Shown here: positions 1 to 12,133 of the stretch, piece by piece | How positions within the stretch are numbered: position 1 is the first letter of the stretch | Layout: each line of letters begins with the position of its first letter | Assembly: GCA_030544215.1 (NCBI GenBank) | Contig: JARZZO010000010.1 | Span: 54,477,564-54,541,563, forward strand | Length of the DNA: 64,000 nucleotides | Direction of reading: 5' to 3' | From: Zantedeschia hybrid cultivar | Taxonomy: Eukaryota > Streptophyta > Magnoliopsida > Alismatales > Araceae | The notes under the pieces: generated by a model | Told to the model about the DNA's origin: nothing | Databases searched by the model: none | What the model saw: only the letters and a program-made list of their open reading frames with translations | Translations under genes and position numbers: made by a program

Positions 1-472
1 ATCACACACTAGTTCCTTTCTTGTTTAGTGTAACTTAATTACGTAATGTACAACCCTTTTGTTGTTTGTTTGGTAAACCCTCCTCCCATACAGATTACTG
101 AGCTTTAGCTTATCCATGTTTCTATCTCTCTTGGTTGCGCACCCTCCTATGTGGGTTTAATGTACAAAACTGTTTCAAATGTAGTTCCCTCACTTTTTGC
201 CTCAATTAATGCCACATCTGCTTTATTCTGAAATATTTTTATTTGTTATCATTTGTAGTGATGTTCTCTCTTTGCTTTTCCTTATTTCACACAACAGTCA
301 TCCCACTTCTCTTTCATATATTTCTTCCACACTTAACATGATGTTTTTAGAATTTGTTTTTTGGAAATTTCATGACTAAGGAGTAAGGATTGATTGGCGA
401 TACTTAGTATCACTATGTAGTTATTTATTCATATTCATTTTTAATAATTGTTTATGACATCTTTTAATGTAG
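1..472 (+). other. Intron of the mitochondrial carrier gene
   Basis: AT-rich sequence ending in a pyrimidine-rich tract and an AG acceptor at 471-472, directly before a coding exon. It is read as the intron preceding the last visible exon; the gene's 5' part lies outside the window. No other coding sequence was seen in it. Confidence 0.7.
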
Positions 473-682
473 GTAATGGAGAACAGTAAAAGGGAGAACT
501 CTCGTGAGGTAGTCAAAAGATTGATTGCTGAGGATGGATGGAAAGGGTTTTATAGAGGACTGGGTCCACGTTTTATCAGCATGTCCGCATGGGGTACTTC
601 AATGATATTGGCATATGAATATTTGAGTAAGGACATTCCTTTTCTGTGTTTTGAGGAACATGTGCTCATCAAGGACCCCTAA
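473..682 (+). CDS. Mitochondrial carrier family protein (SLC25A44-like), 3' exon
   Basis: The exon opens in phase 0 after the acceptor at 471-472 and encodes the C-terminal end of a mitochondrial inner-membrane solute carrier. Diagnostic segments are EDGWKGFYRGLGPR, the mitochondrial-carrier signature that follows the matrix helix of the third repeat, and SMSAWGTSMILAYEYL, the last transmembrane helix; both match plant carriers of the SLC25A44 type. After YEYL the reading frame continues with an unfamiliar tail to a stop at 680-682. In relatives the tail is a short KRLCA-type end. A good donor (A|GTAAGG) sits at 626/627, exactly where that tail would be spliced on with the right phase, so the true exon may end at 626 and the printed tail be intron read-through. 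I did not find the following mini-exon. The transported substrate cannot be told from this fragment. Confidence 0.85.
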   Translation, partial: VMENSKRENSREVVKRLIAEDGWKGFYRGLGPRFISMSAWGTSMILAYEYLSKDIPFLCFEEHVLIKDP

Positions 683-3600
683 ACCATTGCTTCTCATAAA
701 GACTATTGTGGTATTCTTGTTCATTTGCCTGCTTATTTTTGTTTAGAAACTTCGAAGACCATACACAGCTTTCATCTTTCGATGACAAAACAATTACCAA
801 TGTCACAAACTCACAGTGACAAACAATTACCATTATCATGATGACAAATAGTTACCATTGTCTTTGGGAAGTAATTGCATGGATAGTCAAATTTAAAATG
901 CAGATGCATAATGCATTAAGACTCGCATCAAAATCTTGTTATTTTGGTGTTAGTTTGGGTGAATAGGAAGTGAAAAACATTATCCTTTGGCCTTTAAATG
1001 GAAAACACATAGAACTGAAGGCTGAGCCTATTGGCTTTCTTTTAGGAGGCATATGTTTTCAATGGAAAACACATGAAATGATGCTAGTTATTTTTATTTT
1101 TATTTATTCCACAAGTAAAGGCCATTTATTTTTCACTTGATTTTTCTTGCGTGAATAATTCATCTTCATGATATTCTTCAATATAGCTATATCAAATCTT
1201 TTAACCTTTTTTATTAGCCCTATTAGTATTTAAAGTCAGATCTCCACATTGGATGCCAAGTGTCCACTCCTTACTGGCAAGAAGACATGGGCCCACAGCA
1301 GCTTGTGGCAAGTATTTTTGTAGACAACTGCAAGCTTAACTAAGTGGAACATTCCAAAGACGCTTAGATTCTATCCAACATGACATGGATGGAGACAGCT
1401 TAATACCATAATTCTTGTTGTTAATGTACAAATTCAGAAAGCAGGATGCGAATCTGGTTTGTAGTTGACAGTAAGAGGGGGAACATAGTCATGTCGTGTG
1501 ACTTTTTTCTGTTGTTAATAGTGCAGAAACACCTATTCTCAGTAGGGACCCTTGCGGCAATTAAGATCATGGGATGTGAGAAAAGATATGCATGAAGGCA
1601 AACGAGGTACATGTACTGCATTCAGTCTACTCCAGTCATTGTGTTGAGGCATGAACACAATAAAACTCAATCTGAATACATCATGTGACTGTAACTCCTA
1701 TAGACTTCCCCCTTGCGTCAGGTTTAGGATGTACATTGGATGCCTCTTTAGTGAACAAGGAAAACAATTATCAGCGAATTACAATGCTGCAATAATCTGT
1801 CCCAAAATTACTATTTGCATGTCGCAAGTATTGTAGGAGATATGGAGGGGAAGAAGATCTGCACAAGGGATTTAGGGGGAAGAAGGTGAATGACTGAGAG
1901 ATTGAGATGCTGGAAGATTAATGGATGTTGATGTTGTTGGGTAAACTTCTCCTGAGAGTTTAGGGAGATGATAAGGTTGACTATTTCTCTGGCATGCTGG
2001 AAGCAAGAAGGAAGGATGGAGGAAAAGGGAAGGAAGACAGAGGTAGAAGGATTAGCAATGATCAGAGCCTGGTTACAAGAGATAAGCTTAATGATGCGAA
2101 GATTATACAAGGAGCATACGAACCAGAGGTGAATCGAGAGAAGGATACCAACCTGGTCGCAGATAAATTGCAGAACATGGTCCTCATAGGAAGGAAAACA
2201 TGAGACTGCTGGTGGAGATTCCTTTCTGCAACAGGTGTCTCTGGATAAAAGGCATTGGTCCAGAGTGTAGAAGTGCTGTCAGGTGCTTGCCGTGTGAGGT
2301 GTTCAGACATACAAGGTCATGCAACAAGAACATTGAAGCAGATTGTAGTAGTAGGGGGAGTGTTAAAAAAGAATGCAGATGAAAATGGGATTGCGGCTCA
2401 GAAATGTGATAGTAGCATGGAGGAGAAGGGGCAATACATTGTGGAGGTACAGTCCTTTTTGTGATGCAAGCAGAAGAGAAGGCCTGTGGGTAGTTACAAT
2501 GCAAGGGGAAGAACAAGAAAAGAGGTAATGGAAGGGTAGCTGGGCAAATTTCGGTTTTGATGAATTGGTGGATTTGAGGACTGGTACTGTCTCTCATGTA
2601 CAAGTGAGCAAAGAGGTGTCACCATCTCATCGGGAAGCTGTGAACTGAGGACATGTTTCCAGAAGGGAAAATCCTGAGGTCTTGGATGTCAAGTATGCCT
2701 CTGCACTTAACACAAATACACTTCACAGTGTAGTATCCATCTTCAGTTTCCTTGGAAGGTTTTGAAGGAGGCTTCTGCTGGGATGTATTGCTCTGTGAGA
2801 GAATTCAAGTTAGAATGGAGCAATATTCTGCACATTCCAATGAACATTAGAGCTGGAGTTGTGAATGTCCTAGGTTTCTCTTTCACTGGAACTTATACCA
2901 AAATTCCCAAACAGCAGAGCAATTAGACGGGATGAACTAGATATAGGTGGAAGTGGTGTTTGGTAACCAGTTTTTGGAGGCTTTACTAGAGATGAACTAG
3001 ATATGGCTGGAAAAGGGGCACCATAAATAGACGAGTCAAGAGTAGGGTGATTAAGGGTCTGTGAAGAAGACTGGGTCAGGGATTCAACCATTCAGGTCAT
3101 ATCAAGGGAACTGGGAGATGCATTCATTTGAAGATACTTGGAAGGGCAAAAGAGGGTGTAATAATTTGGGAAGCTGGAGATGATTTGAGCAGAGTAGCTA
3201 GTTCCAAGAACAAGATGCAGGTGTGGGGGGGCTAAGGAGATACCTGGGATATCATTGCCAACTGAGAGGTTTTACTGAGGAATGTCAGCTCTGTCACACA
3301 AGTTCAGGGATGAGCGTCTTTAGGGGATAGGCCCAAGGAAGAAGATGAACACTTGTGGATTCCAATGATTGCTATTAATCGCAGGTCCAGTTGCCAAGTG
3401 TTGATGGTGAACCGAGATCTTGAACCAGTGATGGTAGCAGATCTGATTTTAAGAATTGACATACCCCACTTCAGCTCATCCGGGTTATACTAGAAAAGGT
3501 GGTTTCACCTATGGTAATGTCAGTTTGGGAATCTGTAAAGATAAGAATGAAGGAAACAACGATACATACCATAACAATTCAAATGCTCATGATTTTCTCA

Positions 3601-4375
3601 CAAAAAGATGTATTCATTGACATCAAAGTAATGTACATAGCTAATCATATACCACATGTTCCAAAAAGAGAGACCAACATGCTTCAACAAAAATAAAAAT
3701 ACATCTATGAACTGAAGTCTCTCGCACGCCAACTCTGTATCAACAAACCCAGATTCTTCAAGTTTAGTGCCTTATGACCCTGTCACTTATTTTAAAAAAA
3801 ATAACACAAACAAGAAAAGGACAGTAGTGAGTCATATGACTCATATAGGATCCTCTTTAGTCTTTATCATTCTCTACAAAATTCAAATAGTAAATTAAAC
3901 TGGTAAAGAAATAAACATGCTTGACTCATGTATTGAACTAATGATGATTATCATATGCCAATGGATAATTTCAATATATAAAATTGAAGAAAAACATAAA
4001 TCCTGAATTAAGATAGAAATACATTAAAACAAATAGAAAATTTAATTCAAAAATTAAAACCAAAAGCAACATGATCACCAACAACACTAGTCACTGTCGT
4101 ATTTCTTGGTAGAATGAAACTCAACCAGACACCTGCTAGTCAACCTTATAAGGTTCTAGCACCACAATAGGTAAGGCAAGTATGTAGGACTAATCGGCTT
4201 CGACAGCTTGCGAAACCGTGAAGTCTAAAAACCGACCACGTGTGCACACAAACGAATATGTCTTGCTATCCCAATCAGGTAAGCCGAAATTATACTCGTA
4301 TCTCCAGATTATAAAGGTTGTCCCAGGTCCTGACGTACCTCCCGATTTTATAATTGGGCTAACTTCCCTACTAAT
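683..4375. other. Intergenic stretch, no gene supported
   Basis: Presumed 3' UTR or last intron of the carrier gene followed by intergenic DNA. The segment from about 1830 to 3480 is purine-rich and has overlapping short open frames on both strands (for example 2184-2603 on the minus strand), but none shows a recognisable domain, and the openings on both strands fit base composition. About 3700-4180 is AT-rich without repeats I could define. Confidence 0.5.
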
Positions 4376-4385
4376 GATTTAAAAG

Positions 4386-5014
4386 TTGGCCGCCTCGCTG
4401 GCTAGGCGGTCCGCCTAAGTGCTTTACACCCCATTCCCACCTAGGCGGAAACCGACTCATCTTCTTTTATGATATTTTAGTTGTGCATCTTTACTTTTTG
4501 TTGAAAGACTTGTATACTCCTACAATAACTCATACATGGCCTTGAAAATTGTCCTTTGTATAAATACATCTCATTCATGTGGCATACAAGACCACGATGG
4601 AAGGTTACAACTCTTTGTCTATCCTACTATAGCAACTCGCGGGGACTGCAGCTATGTGAAGACTTTCCCTTCTCCATAAAAACTGCAATCAGCGACAGTC
4701 AAGGACTTCAAAGATGATTCTCACGTGTGTAGATAATGGCATAGTAGCTTTGTGTTCGATACTATTTTATTCTTTAAAATAGTTACTGAGTTGCAGTAAA
4801 TTAGAATTTATAATTGAATTTGATATTTTATTATTTTATGATGCTTATATAAGTAAATATAAGATGTCTATAGTTGATAGCATTATCAATTAATAGAGCG
4901 TATATATAAAAACTTCAAAAAAAGGGTTTGAAAAAAATAATTGGCTCAGAATTGAGGTGTCTGCCTCACTGCCTAGGCAGTGATGGGGTTGGCCGACTCG
5001 TTCCGCCTAGGCAT
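4386..5014. mobile_element. Short inverted-repeat element with CCTAGGCGG ends
   Basis: The left end holds GGCTAGGCGG and CACCTAGGCGGAAACCGACTC (4401-4457). The right end, read on the minus strand, holds TGCCTAGGCGGAACGAGTCGGCC (4991-5013 on the plus strand). The shared block CCTAGGCGGAAC-GA-TC in opposite orientation about 550 bp apart indicates a non-autonomous DNA transposon with sub-terminal inverted repeats. The interior is AT-rich and non-coding. I could not fix the exact termini or the TSD, so the superfamily (hAT-like is my guess) is open. Confidence 0.45.
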
Positions 5015-5035
5015 TTTTAAAATATTGTTCCTGGC

Positions 5036-6071
5036 CCTCATCCTGACGAGGGTCCCAATTTTAATAAATGGAGAATAAAGATTAGTGTGAGGTATCGTTC
5101 TGCCTTAAACCACAAATAACCGTCTTATAGTCATATGGTTTTACGGTTGTACAATCTTGATGATGGTATAAACACATGGTAATATAACTATACACTACAT
5201 GACGTAGTAAATAGTTATAAACAATATACCATTCATGTATGCACAATCATATATCACTTAAGCGTAATTTTCATGAAAGCCATTTATAGATTATATATCT
5301 GTTTATAAATCTATGCATGTCTTGGCATGAACACTTTATATTGATAAACGTGATATATAGTACAAGTGAAGACTATAAAAAGGATATTATGCATAGTATA
5401 TTAAACATTAACAAAATTTGACTCTAAACTCAAAAATCAATATGTGAACAGTCCCTTTATGAAACTGAAAATATTCACCTAATTATTTATTAACCATCTC
5501 TCAGCATAGATGATAACAATAAAAATAATTTTTTAATGACATGAGAGTAGTTCTCTAATGATGTGTTGCCTAGTATTAGTTGTAGGGTATGAATGCAATC
5601 CGGGTTTAAGCCACCACCTTGCAGCCTAAAACTTTTATGCACCAGCAGCAGCTCAACAGCAAGAGCAGCGGACAGCAGCTCCCTCCCTTCTCTCTGTCTC
5701 TCTGGTAGGCCAGAACCCGCCCTTCTCCTTCTTCTTTCTTTTCCTTCATCTTGTTCTACTCCACCAGAACGTACAACCCCTTTTGGGTTTTATTTAAACT
5801 TTTCCCTTCCTCTTAAGATGTGGGAAGCTTCTAGACTTAAAAGAATAAGCGCCCCCCTTCCCCCCCCCCCCCAAAAAAAAAAAACTCATAGTCTTGGGCC
5901 AGCCACTCAATAGCCCACTAATGGCGTTAAATCTCTTTATTAAATGGACAGTTTAATCATATACATAGCCTACTAACTCAGGTCCACTTGGGTACACGAT
6001 TAATTTAAATTAATTTAACCTCTCTATAATATAAAAGCTACAAATAAACTCCCACAACTATTTTATTTAAT
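5036..6071. other. Intergenic, no gene; C-run and A-run junction
   Basis: AT-rich DNA with one pyrimidine-rich stretch (5590-5780) and an abrupt poly-C to poly-A junction at about 5858-5884. The open frame at 5593-5913 is low complexity and is not treated as a gene. Confidence 0.5.
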
Positions 6072-7390
6072 TTTATACTTTTTTTTGGAAGGTGACCAAT
6101 TAGGTCACAAATTCATTGAAGATTAAATATAAGAAGTACACCAGAGAGCAAAGCAACTCTTAAATCACACACAATCTCCTTACAAAGTTAAGAAAAAAAA
6201 AACCTCTCCATAGAAACTCCCCCCAATTTATCTTATCAAGGAAATAAGATATTAAAATAAAGTAGAAAACAAGATTACAAAATCAGCCATACATCCTCAA
6301 CCACTGCTGCAAATTAGACATGAGAGGAGAGGATTTTGGATCCACCACTACTCTTGCAGCTTTTCCCTATTTAGAAACCTCTTTAATAACCCTGCACATG
6401 ATGTTGTAGAAGCTATCAAACTCATTCTTGAACCTTCTATAATTCTTTTCAGTCCAAACTCCCCACAGAAATGCTGGAAGAATTATAGACCATAGCTCCC
6501 TCTCAGATGGAGAAGTACACAGCTTGGCCCACCCATCCAACATATGAAGCATAGAGGGGGGTTCCTCCCAAATGATATTAAGGCACCTGCAGCAGGACAA
6601 CCACCAAGCATAGACAATTCCACAATGGCAAAACAGATGATCAACTTCCTCAATAAATCTTCTACATAAAATATAGTTGAGCTTCAGCATAGGAAAGAAC
6701 CTTCCGAGTCTATCCATCGTGGGTAACCTTCTCAAAGCCATCTTCCAAAGGAAGAGATTGATCTTGCAAGGTAAAAACTTAGACCAAACTGTAAGCCCCC
6801 AGGGCACTCTAACACCACTATCATTAATCACTCCTAACAAAGCATTAACAGAAAAAATTCCTTTAGAATTCCAAACCCATAGTCTTATGTCATCATAGTT
6901 TCTCTGTAGCCCAAATTTCTGAATGATGTTCAGCATATCCACCAATTGTTGAAGTTCCTGAGCTGTTAAATCTCTTCTAAATGTCAAGTTCCGTGGACTA
7001 GAATGCCCATATGAGTACAACTCAGACACATTTTTTTTTGTCTTCAAAAATTTGATACAAATTAGTGAATTCCACTGCCAAAGGCTGGTAAGAATCCCAC
7101 CTGTCTTCCCAGAATTTGACTGAGCACCCATTACCCATTTGAAAAGAAATTGGAGGAACAATCATATCAACCATCTTATTAATATTCCTCCATATTGGGG
7201 ACATATTAGATAAAGAGGTTGGATACAAATTTCATCTAGATGTACTATGATAATATTTTCCCCTAATGATTTTGATCTACAAAGCATCTTTCTCCTCTCC
7301 CATTCTCCAAATCCACTTGGCCAATAAAGCTTGATTAAAGGTACCAACCTTCACCAAACCGGCCCCTCTTTCATTCTTTCTCCTGCAAAC

Positions 7391-7462
7391 CTTGTCCCAT
7401 GCTATAAGGTGCAAAGCTCTTGAATCTTTGTCCCATGCTATAAGGTGCAAAGCTCTTAAATC
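7391..7462 (-). repeat. 36-bp in-frame tandem duplication in LINE ORF2
   Basis: Two 36-bp copies, differing at few positions, encode RALHLIAWDK twice in the connection region of ORF2. The duplication keeps the frame. It arose in or after insertion of this copy, since other LINE copies here lack it. Confidence 0.85.
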
Positions 7463-8965
7463 TCTTTTCGCTCCTTCCCAGAAAAATAGGCTTCTCTTAT
7501 ATTCTAGTATTCTTTTCACCTTTTTTGGAGTTCTGAATATGGAAAGATAATATGTTGCCATAGACGAAAGGACTGATTTAGATAACACCTATCTACCTCC
7601 AGCTGGTAAAAACCTGGCTTTCCATCCTTCCAATCTCTGTTGAAACCTTCTAATAAGGTCATCCCAATCTCTGACTTTGCATGGAACATCAGACAGAGGG
7701 AGATCTAGAATAAGAAATAGGGAAAGAGGATACCTTACATGTAAATGTATTAGCAATTTCCTGAACTCTCTCCTGGCCCAAATTAATACCTACCACCTCA
7801 GATTTCCGAAAATTGATAGCCAACCCTGTAATGGCTTCGGTTAGAATCAGTAATCTCTTCATATTTGTAAGCCTATCATCATTTCCAGAGGAAAATAGCA
7901 GTGTATCATCTGCAAACTGAAGATCTGACAACAAAAACCCATCTCTTCCCACAGAAAATCCATCAACCAACCCCTGTGTTGCCGCTCTATCCCATAGGGT
8001 ACTTAAAATTTGTCCAACTAAAGTAAAAATCAGTGGAGACATAGGATCTCCTTGCCTTAGCACCCTCCAGCTTTTAAAATAACCACAGAGTTCACCGTTA
8101 AGCAAAATAGAAAATTTAGCAGTGGATATGCAACTCATGATCCATCCAATCCATTTATGATTAAAACCCATGGCACCAAAAGTTTTTTGAATACACAACC
8201 AGCTTACCTGATTATAAGTTTTCTCAAAATCCAATTTAACTAGCAGACCCTCCTTGCTACTACTTTTCTGAGAGACAATGGCTTCATGGGCTGACAAAAA
8301 ATTGTCCAAAATGTATATGCCCCTAAGGAATGCTGCCTGATTTGAACTAATCACCTCCTTCAGCACATTCTTCAGCCGATTAGCTAGAACCTTGGTAATA
8401 ATCTTATAGCAGCCATTCAAAAGACTGATGAGCCTAAAATCAGACACAATATCAGCCCCTTCCTGCTTTGGAATTAGAACAATAAAAGTGGAATTAAATC
8501 TTATGATGCTCGGCGGCTTTTCATGGAACTCCCTCATCACCTTCATCAAGTCTTCTTTAATGGTATCCCAGAAATACTGATAAAAACCCATAGAAAAACG
8601 ATATGGGCCATGTGATTTATTAGCTTCCATACTAAAAATTGCTGATTTGACTTCCTCTTTTGTAAATGGAACACACAGCTCATTAGCTTGACTCTCTTTA
8701 ATTTTTGGTAAAACTCCATCCTGAAGATGAGGTCTCCACCACTCATCTTCCTTAAACAAATTCTCATAATAGGAAACAAAGGTTTTCTTAGTCTCTTCCT
8801 CTGACTCCACCACAAGGTTATCAATTTTCACTTGATCAATTCTCATAGTTCTCTTCTTAGCACTTGCAGTTGCATGGAAAAATCTTGTATTCTTGTCTCC
8901 TTCTCTCAGCCAAAGCTCTTTCGACCTATGTTTCCACTTTATTTCTTCTCTTAGTAGCCACATAT

Positions 8966-9065
8966 TATATTCCTTTTTCTGTTCAACTAGCTCCTTGTTC
9001 TCTTCTTCAGATAACTATATTCCTTTTTCTGTTCAACTAGCTCCTTGTTCTCTTCTTCAGATAAC
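8966..9065 (-). repeat. 50-bp tandem duplication that frameshifts LINE ORF2
   Basis: The 50-bp unit at 8966-9015 is repeated without visible change at 9016-9065. As 50 is not a multiple of three, it shifts the frame between the endonuclease linker and the RT domain and explains why the RT frame opens only at 8963. Confidence 0.88.
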
Positions 9066-10019
9066 CCAACCGCATCAGCTCTCACTTCCAGCCCATCTAT
9101 TTTATGAATAATCTGTTGCCTAGTAGAAGAAGTTGCCCTAAAAGTCACTGCACTCCATGTTTTAATACCTGACTTCACCCTATTCAACTTATTACAAAAT
9201 GTAACAACCGCCTGATGAGAGGATTCCTCCTCCTTCCACCACTGAGTGACCAGCCCCTTAAAGTCCTCATGTGTATGCCAAGCTTACTCATACCTAAAAA
9301 TTCTAGGCTTCCTTTTCTCTTCCCTAGTCCTCAGTAATAAAAGAATATGATCTGAAACCATCATGTTCAGACCTAAAACATGAGAAACAAGAAACTTATT
9401 GATCCAATTGGCTGAAACCAACACCCTATCAAGCCTTGATTGAATACCATGCAGTTGTAGATTTGACCAAGTAAATTTCCTATTATGAATTTTAGATCCA
9501 CCATTCCACAATTAGATATCCAAACTCCAAATCTCTCCATGTCTGAGTTCCATTTCTGACAGTCGGTTCTCTCCTATGGATATCTAATACAATTAAAGTC
9601 TCCAAGTATACATCACATTCCTTGAAATGGCAAAGCTAACCTGTCCAACTTTTGCCAAAACTCTGCCCTTGCCTGTTGAGAATGAGGACCATAAACTGAG
9701 GTAACAACCCAAGACTCTGAGCTAGCCACTACATTAAAAATCATTAAAATATTGAGTGTGCCCTTATCACAAATCCTCCCTTTAGATATGCTGCCATTCC
9801 AGATGATAAGTTGCCCCCCACTTGTTCCTTGTGCAGGAAATGTAGCGCAGTCTGTTAACAAAGAGCCTCCAAGTTGCTTAATAATATGTCCATCCACAGC
9901 TTCCATTTTGGTCCCTTGCAAGCAAACACATTCCAGTCTATGATTCCTAACAAGATCACTCACCACCCTTCTCTTCATATCCTCATTAAGACCTCTAATA
10001 TTCCAAGAACATAGCAGCA

Positions 10020-11948
10020 TTATAAAGATTTCATGCCCCCCTGCTTCTTGGGTCTTAGAGAGTCTACAATTTCATTTTGGTTAATAAAATTGACTTCCTT
10101 CTTGCCTATTTTCACATCCCCTCCGGCCCCTTTCCTCTTTAAAGAGCACTGCAGAGTGTCAGATCGTCTAAGTCTCTTAATGAAGCTAATAACAACACCT
10201 TCTTTGCCTTGAAAGGAAACACCAATTTTCCTATCAAAATATATGATGTCCTCCACCCAATGTTCATACCCCACAGTAGACGAGTAAGGTACAATGGCTT
10301 TGGACACATCCTCTCCAGAGCTCCCCTGAGCAGAATCTACGTTCCCTGGCAATTGGATCGCCAGTGCCTCGGATTCCATGGCAAAAGGAAGACCCTCCAG
10401 TTCTTTCTCTACAGACTGAAACGGCTTCTTCACGGTAACAACCTCCTCAAAGGAGGAATCCCTCAGCTTCAAAAGGCCCGCCAAATAAGCACTAAAAGTA
10501 GAGGGGACCGGAGGCCTAACAGAACTCCTCAGGTCCTCCTCAAGAGGACAGAAATTGTCATGAGCCCCAGAACCATCCTGAGAAGCCTCCCCGAGCCCCA
10601 TCTGCGTTGGAAGAGACGCCCCCAGATTGCCGTCGAGAGTCTCGAACAATGCCACCCCAGTCGCAGGACGAAAACGATGAACAGTTCATTCATCGCGAGC
10701 CGGTTGATCACAGGGACTCCGGTTCACGGGTTGGTCACAGTCAGTTACATAAGACCGGATGTTTGCCTTGATTTGAACCGGCCGGTCGGATGTTAAGACC
10801 GGTTTCGACTTGCACCCCGCAAATAATTGTTCACCCGGAACCGGATTAGACCCGTTAGCCCGATATTGTTTGTCTTCCTTGCCCTCTAAGCCCGACGGTT
10901 GATCTTGCAAGAATCCAATTACCGGAACCTCGGGACTCGACGAAAGCCATTCCGCCGCCCTCGCCTCGTACAATGCAACATCCCAATAGTACCCATGCAA
11001 ATCCTCAGACACTCGTTGGCTTACAGGGACCAAGGTTCCATGCTTCTGCATGGCCCGAGGAGGAAACTGAACCGACGCTTTAGATGGCCGGTGAGACCCT
11101 TCCTTCACCATACCCTGAGTAGTCTCCACCGCTTCTACCTGCTGAGTCATAAGGAGTGAGTCAACCAACTCGGAAGTAGCAGCATGGGAACCCCTAGGCG
11201 GAGCAAGAACAGAGCCATGTCTCCTCCCCTGAAATTTCTTGTATTCCGTTACTACCTCGGCCCAGGACCAATCCAGATCAGTAGAGTTATCTGAATTGGA
11301 GGCCGACGGCATCTCCTTCACCAGCTTCACCCAGAGATCTCTTCCAACAATATGAATCAACACTCTATCAGGAATTTCTTCCACATAGTACACCTCCACC
11401 TGAACTCGTGCAAATAAGATCAAGGATCCATCCAAAGACCAAGGATCTACTTCTTTGAGCAAACCAAAGCTCGAGGTTATAGCTTGGAAGGTCTCCTCAT
11501 TCCACACTTGAAGCGGGATGCCGAATAAATCGGATCCACAGTTTACGGCCTTGCGGAACAGGGAAAGTTAAGGCCAAGACAGACCAAGGCGAGCATTTAA
11601 AAGCCACTCTGCTACGCCTACCACTGAGTATCTTGATAGTAGGGGACAACCAATTTGGACGAGGACTCTTGACCAGGAATGAACACTGGTCCAGCTCCCT
11701 AATCCACCAGCTATCTATCTCTGGCCAGAGTTGATGGAAAGCTTCCATCAGTGCCTTAAAAGCCTCCGTAGAACTCAGCTTAGTAAGCTCCTTAAAGGCT
11801 TTGGCACCCTTGAAGGAGAAACAGGGTCTTTACGATGTCGGAGAGGTCAAGAGGAGCTCCTGTGACCCTACTCATAGCAAAGAATGCAGTGAACATTCTC
11901 CTTATAGTCCTTAGCCCAATGGCCAATCCCCAGGCACATGATGCAAGA
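10020..11948 (-). pseudogene. LINE ORF1: gag-like RNA-binding protein (broken)
   Basis: Three overlapping frames cover ORF1: 11497-11748, 10686-11507 and 10020-10655. Before them, at about 11870-11948, a translation with C-L-G-I-G-H-W-A-K-D and C-I-L-C-Y-E followed by G-H matches the tandem CCHC zinc knuckles of plant L1 ORF1 (GHWAKDC type), with one knuckle residue changed and an internal stop. The middle part (WNEETFQAITSSFG, DPWSLDGSLILFARV) resembles the DUF4283-like region of plant LINE gag proteins. It ends close to the ORF2 start at 10020, as usual for this family. It would package element RNA if intact. Confidence 0.7.
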
Positions 11949-12133
11949 ATCTCAGTTCACCGGAAGTGAAGACAGAGTCTTCTTGTCCCCACGAGTCTGC
12001 TGCTTCCCTTTCCTTTGCACGATCTTCCATTCCCCGTCCTCAATAAGACCCTCTCTCTCACCCAACTCACATCCATCTCTCACACCCCTCTCGCTCGTTC
12101 TCACTCTCTCACTCATCTCTCACCTTTATACTT

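Larger units (their letters stand above)
6367..10020 (-). pseudogene. LINE ORF2: endonuclease, reverse transcriptase, zf-RVT (broken)
   Basis: Reading down from 10020: an AP-endonuclease start (SWNIRGLN), where the usual catalytic Glu of the LQETK motif reads LQGTK; more endonuclease at 9284-9511; a linker at 8987-9187; a long reverse transcriptase frame 7689-8963 with the active-site box QFADDTLLFSSG and thumb motif EAITGLAINF; a connection at 7277-7588; and a C-terminal block 6367-7161 with LPCKINLFLWKMALRRLPT and DHLFCHCG, the plant L1 zf-RVT signature. Breaks include a 50-bp tandem duplication at 8966-9065 that shifts frame between endonuclease and RT, and several stops. The enzyme would nick target DNA and copy the element RNA there; this copy cannot make an intact protein. 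Confidence 0.88.
6081..12124 (-). mobile_element. Near full-length L1-type LINE retrotransposon
   Basis: On the minus strand the order is a pyrimidine/purine-biased leader (about 12000-12124), a gag-like ORF1 with a zinc knuckle, then ORF2 with AP endonuclease, reverse transcriptase and a C-terminal zinc-binding domain. The 3' end is a short A-tail (poly-T at 6079-6086) next to the motif GGAAGGTGACC, which recurs at the 3' ends of other LINE copies in this window (14853, and in complement at 43378). The direct repeat TTTATACTT flanks both sides (6072-6080 and 12125-12133) and is the likely TSD. At about 6.0 kb it is a typical plant L1 length. It is dead: frameshifts, stops and two internal tandem duplications break the ORFs. 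Confidence 0.88.

Noticed and set aside
2184..2603. 139-residue minus-strand open frame
   Set aside because: Frames are open on both strands of a purine-rich block and the translation has no recognisable domain; compositional.
5593..5913. 106-residue open frame
   Set aside because: Ser/Leu/Pro-rich low complexity ending in a poly-C/poly-A junction; no domain.
10209..10796. 195-residue plus-strand open frame
   Set aside because: Antisense shadow of LINE ORF1.
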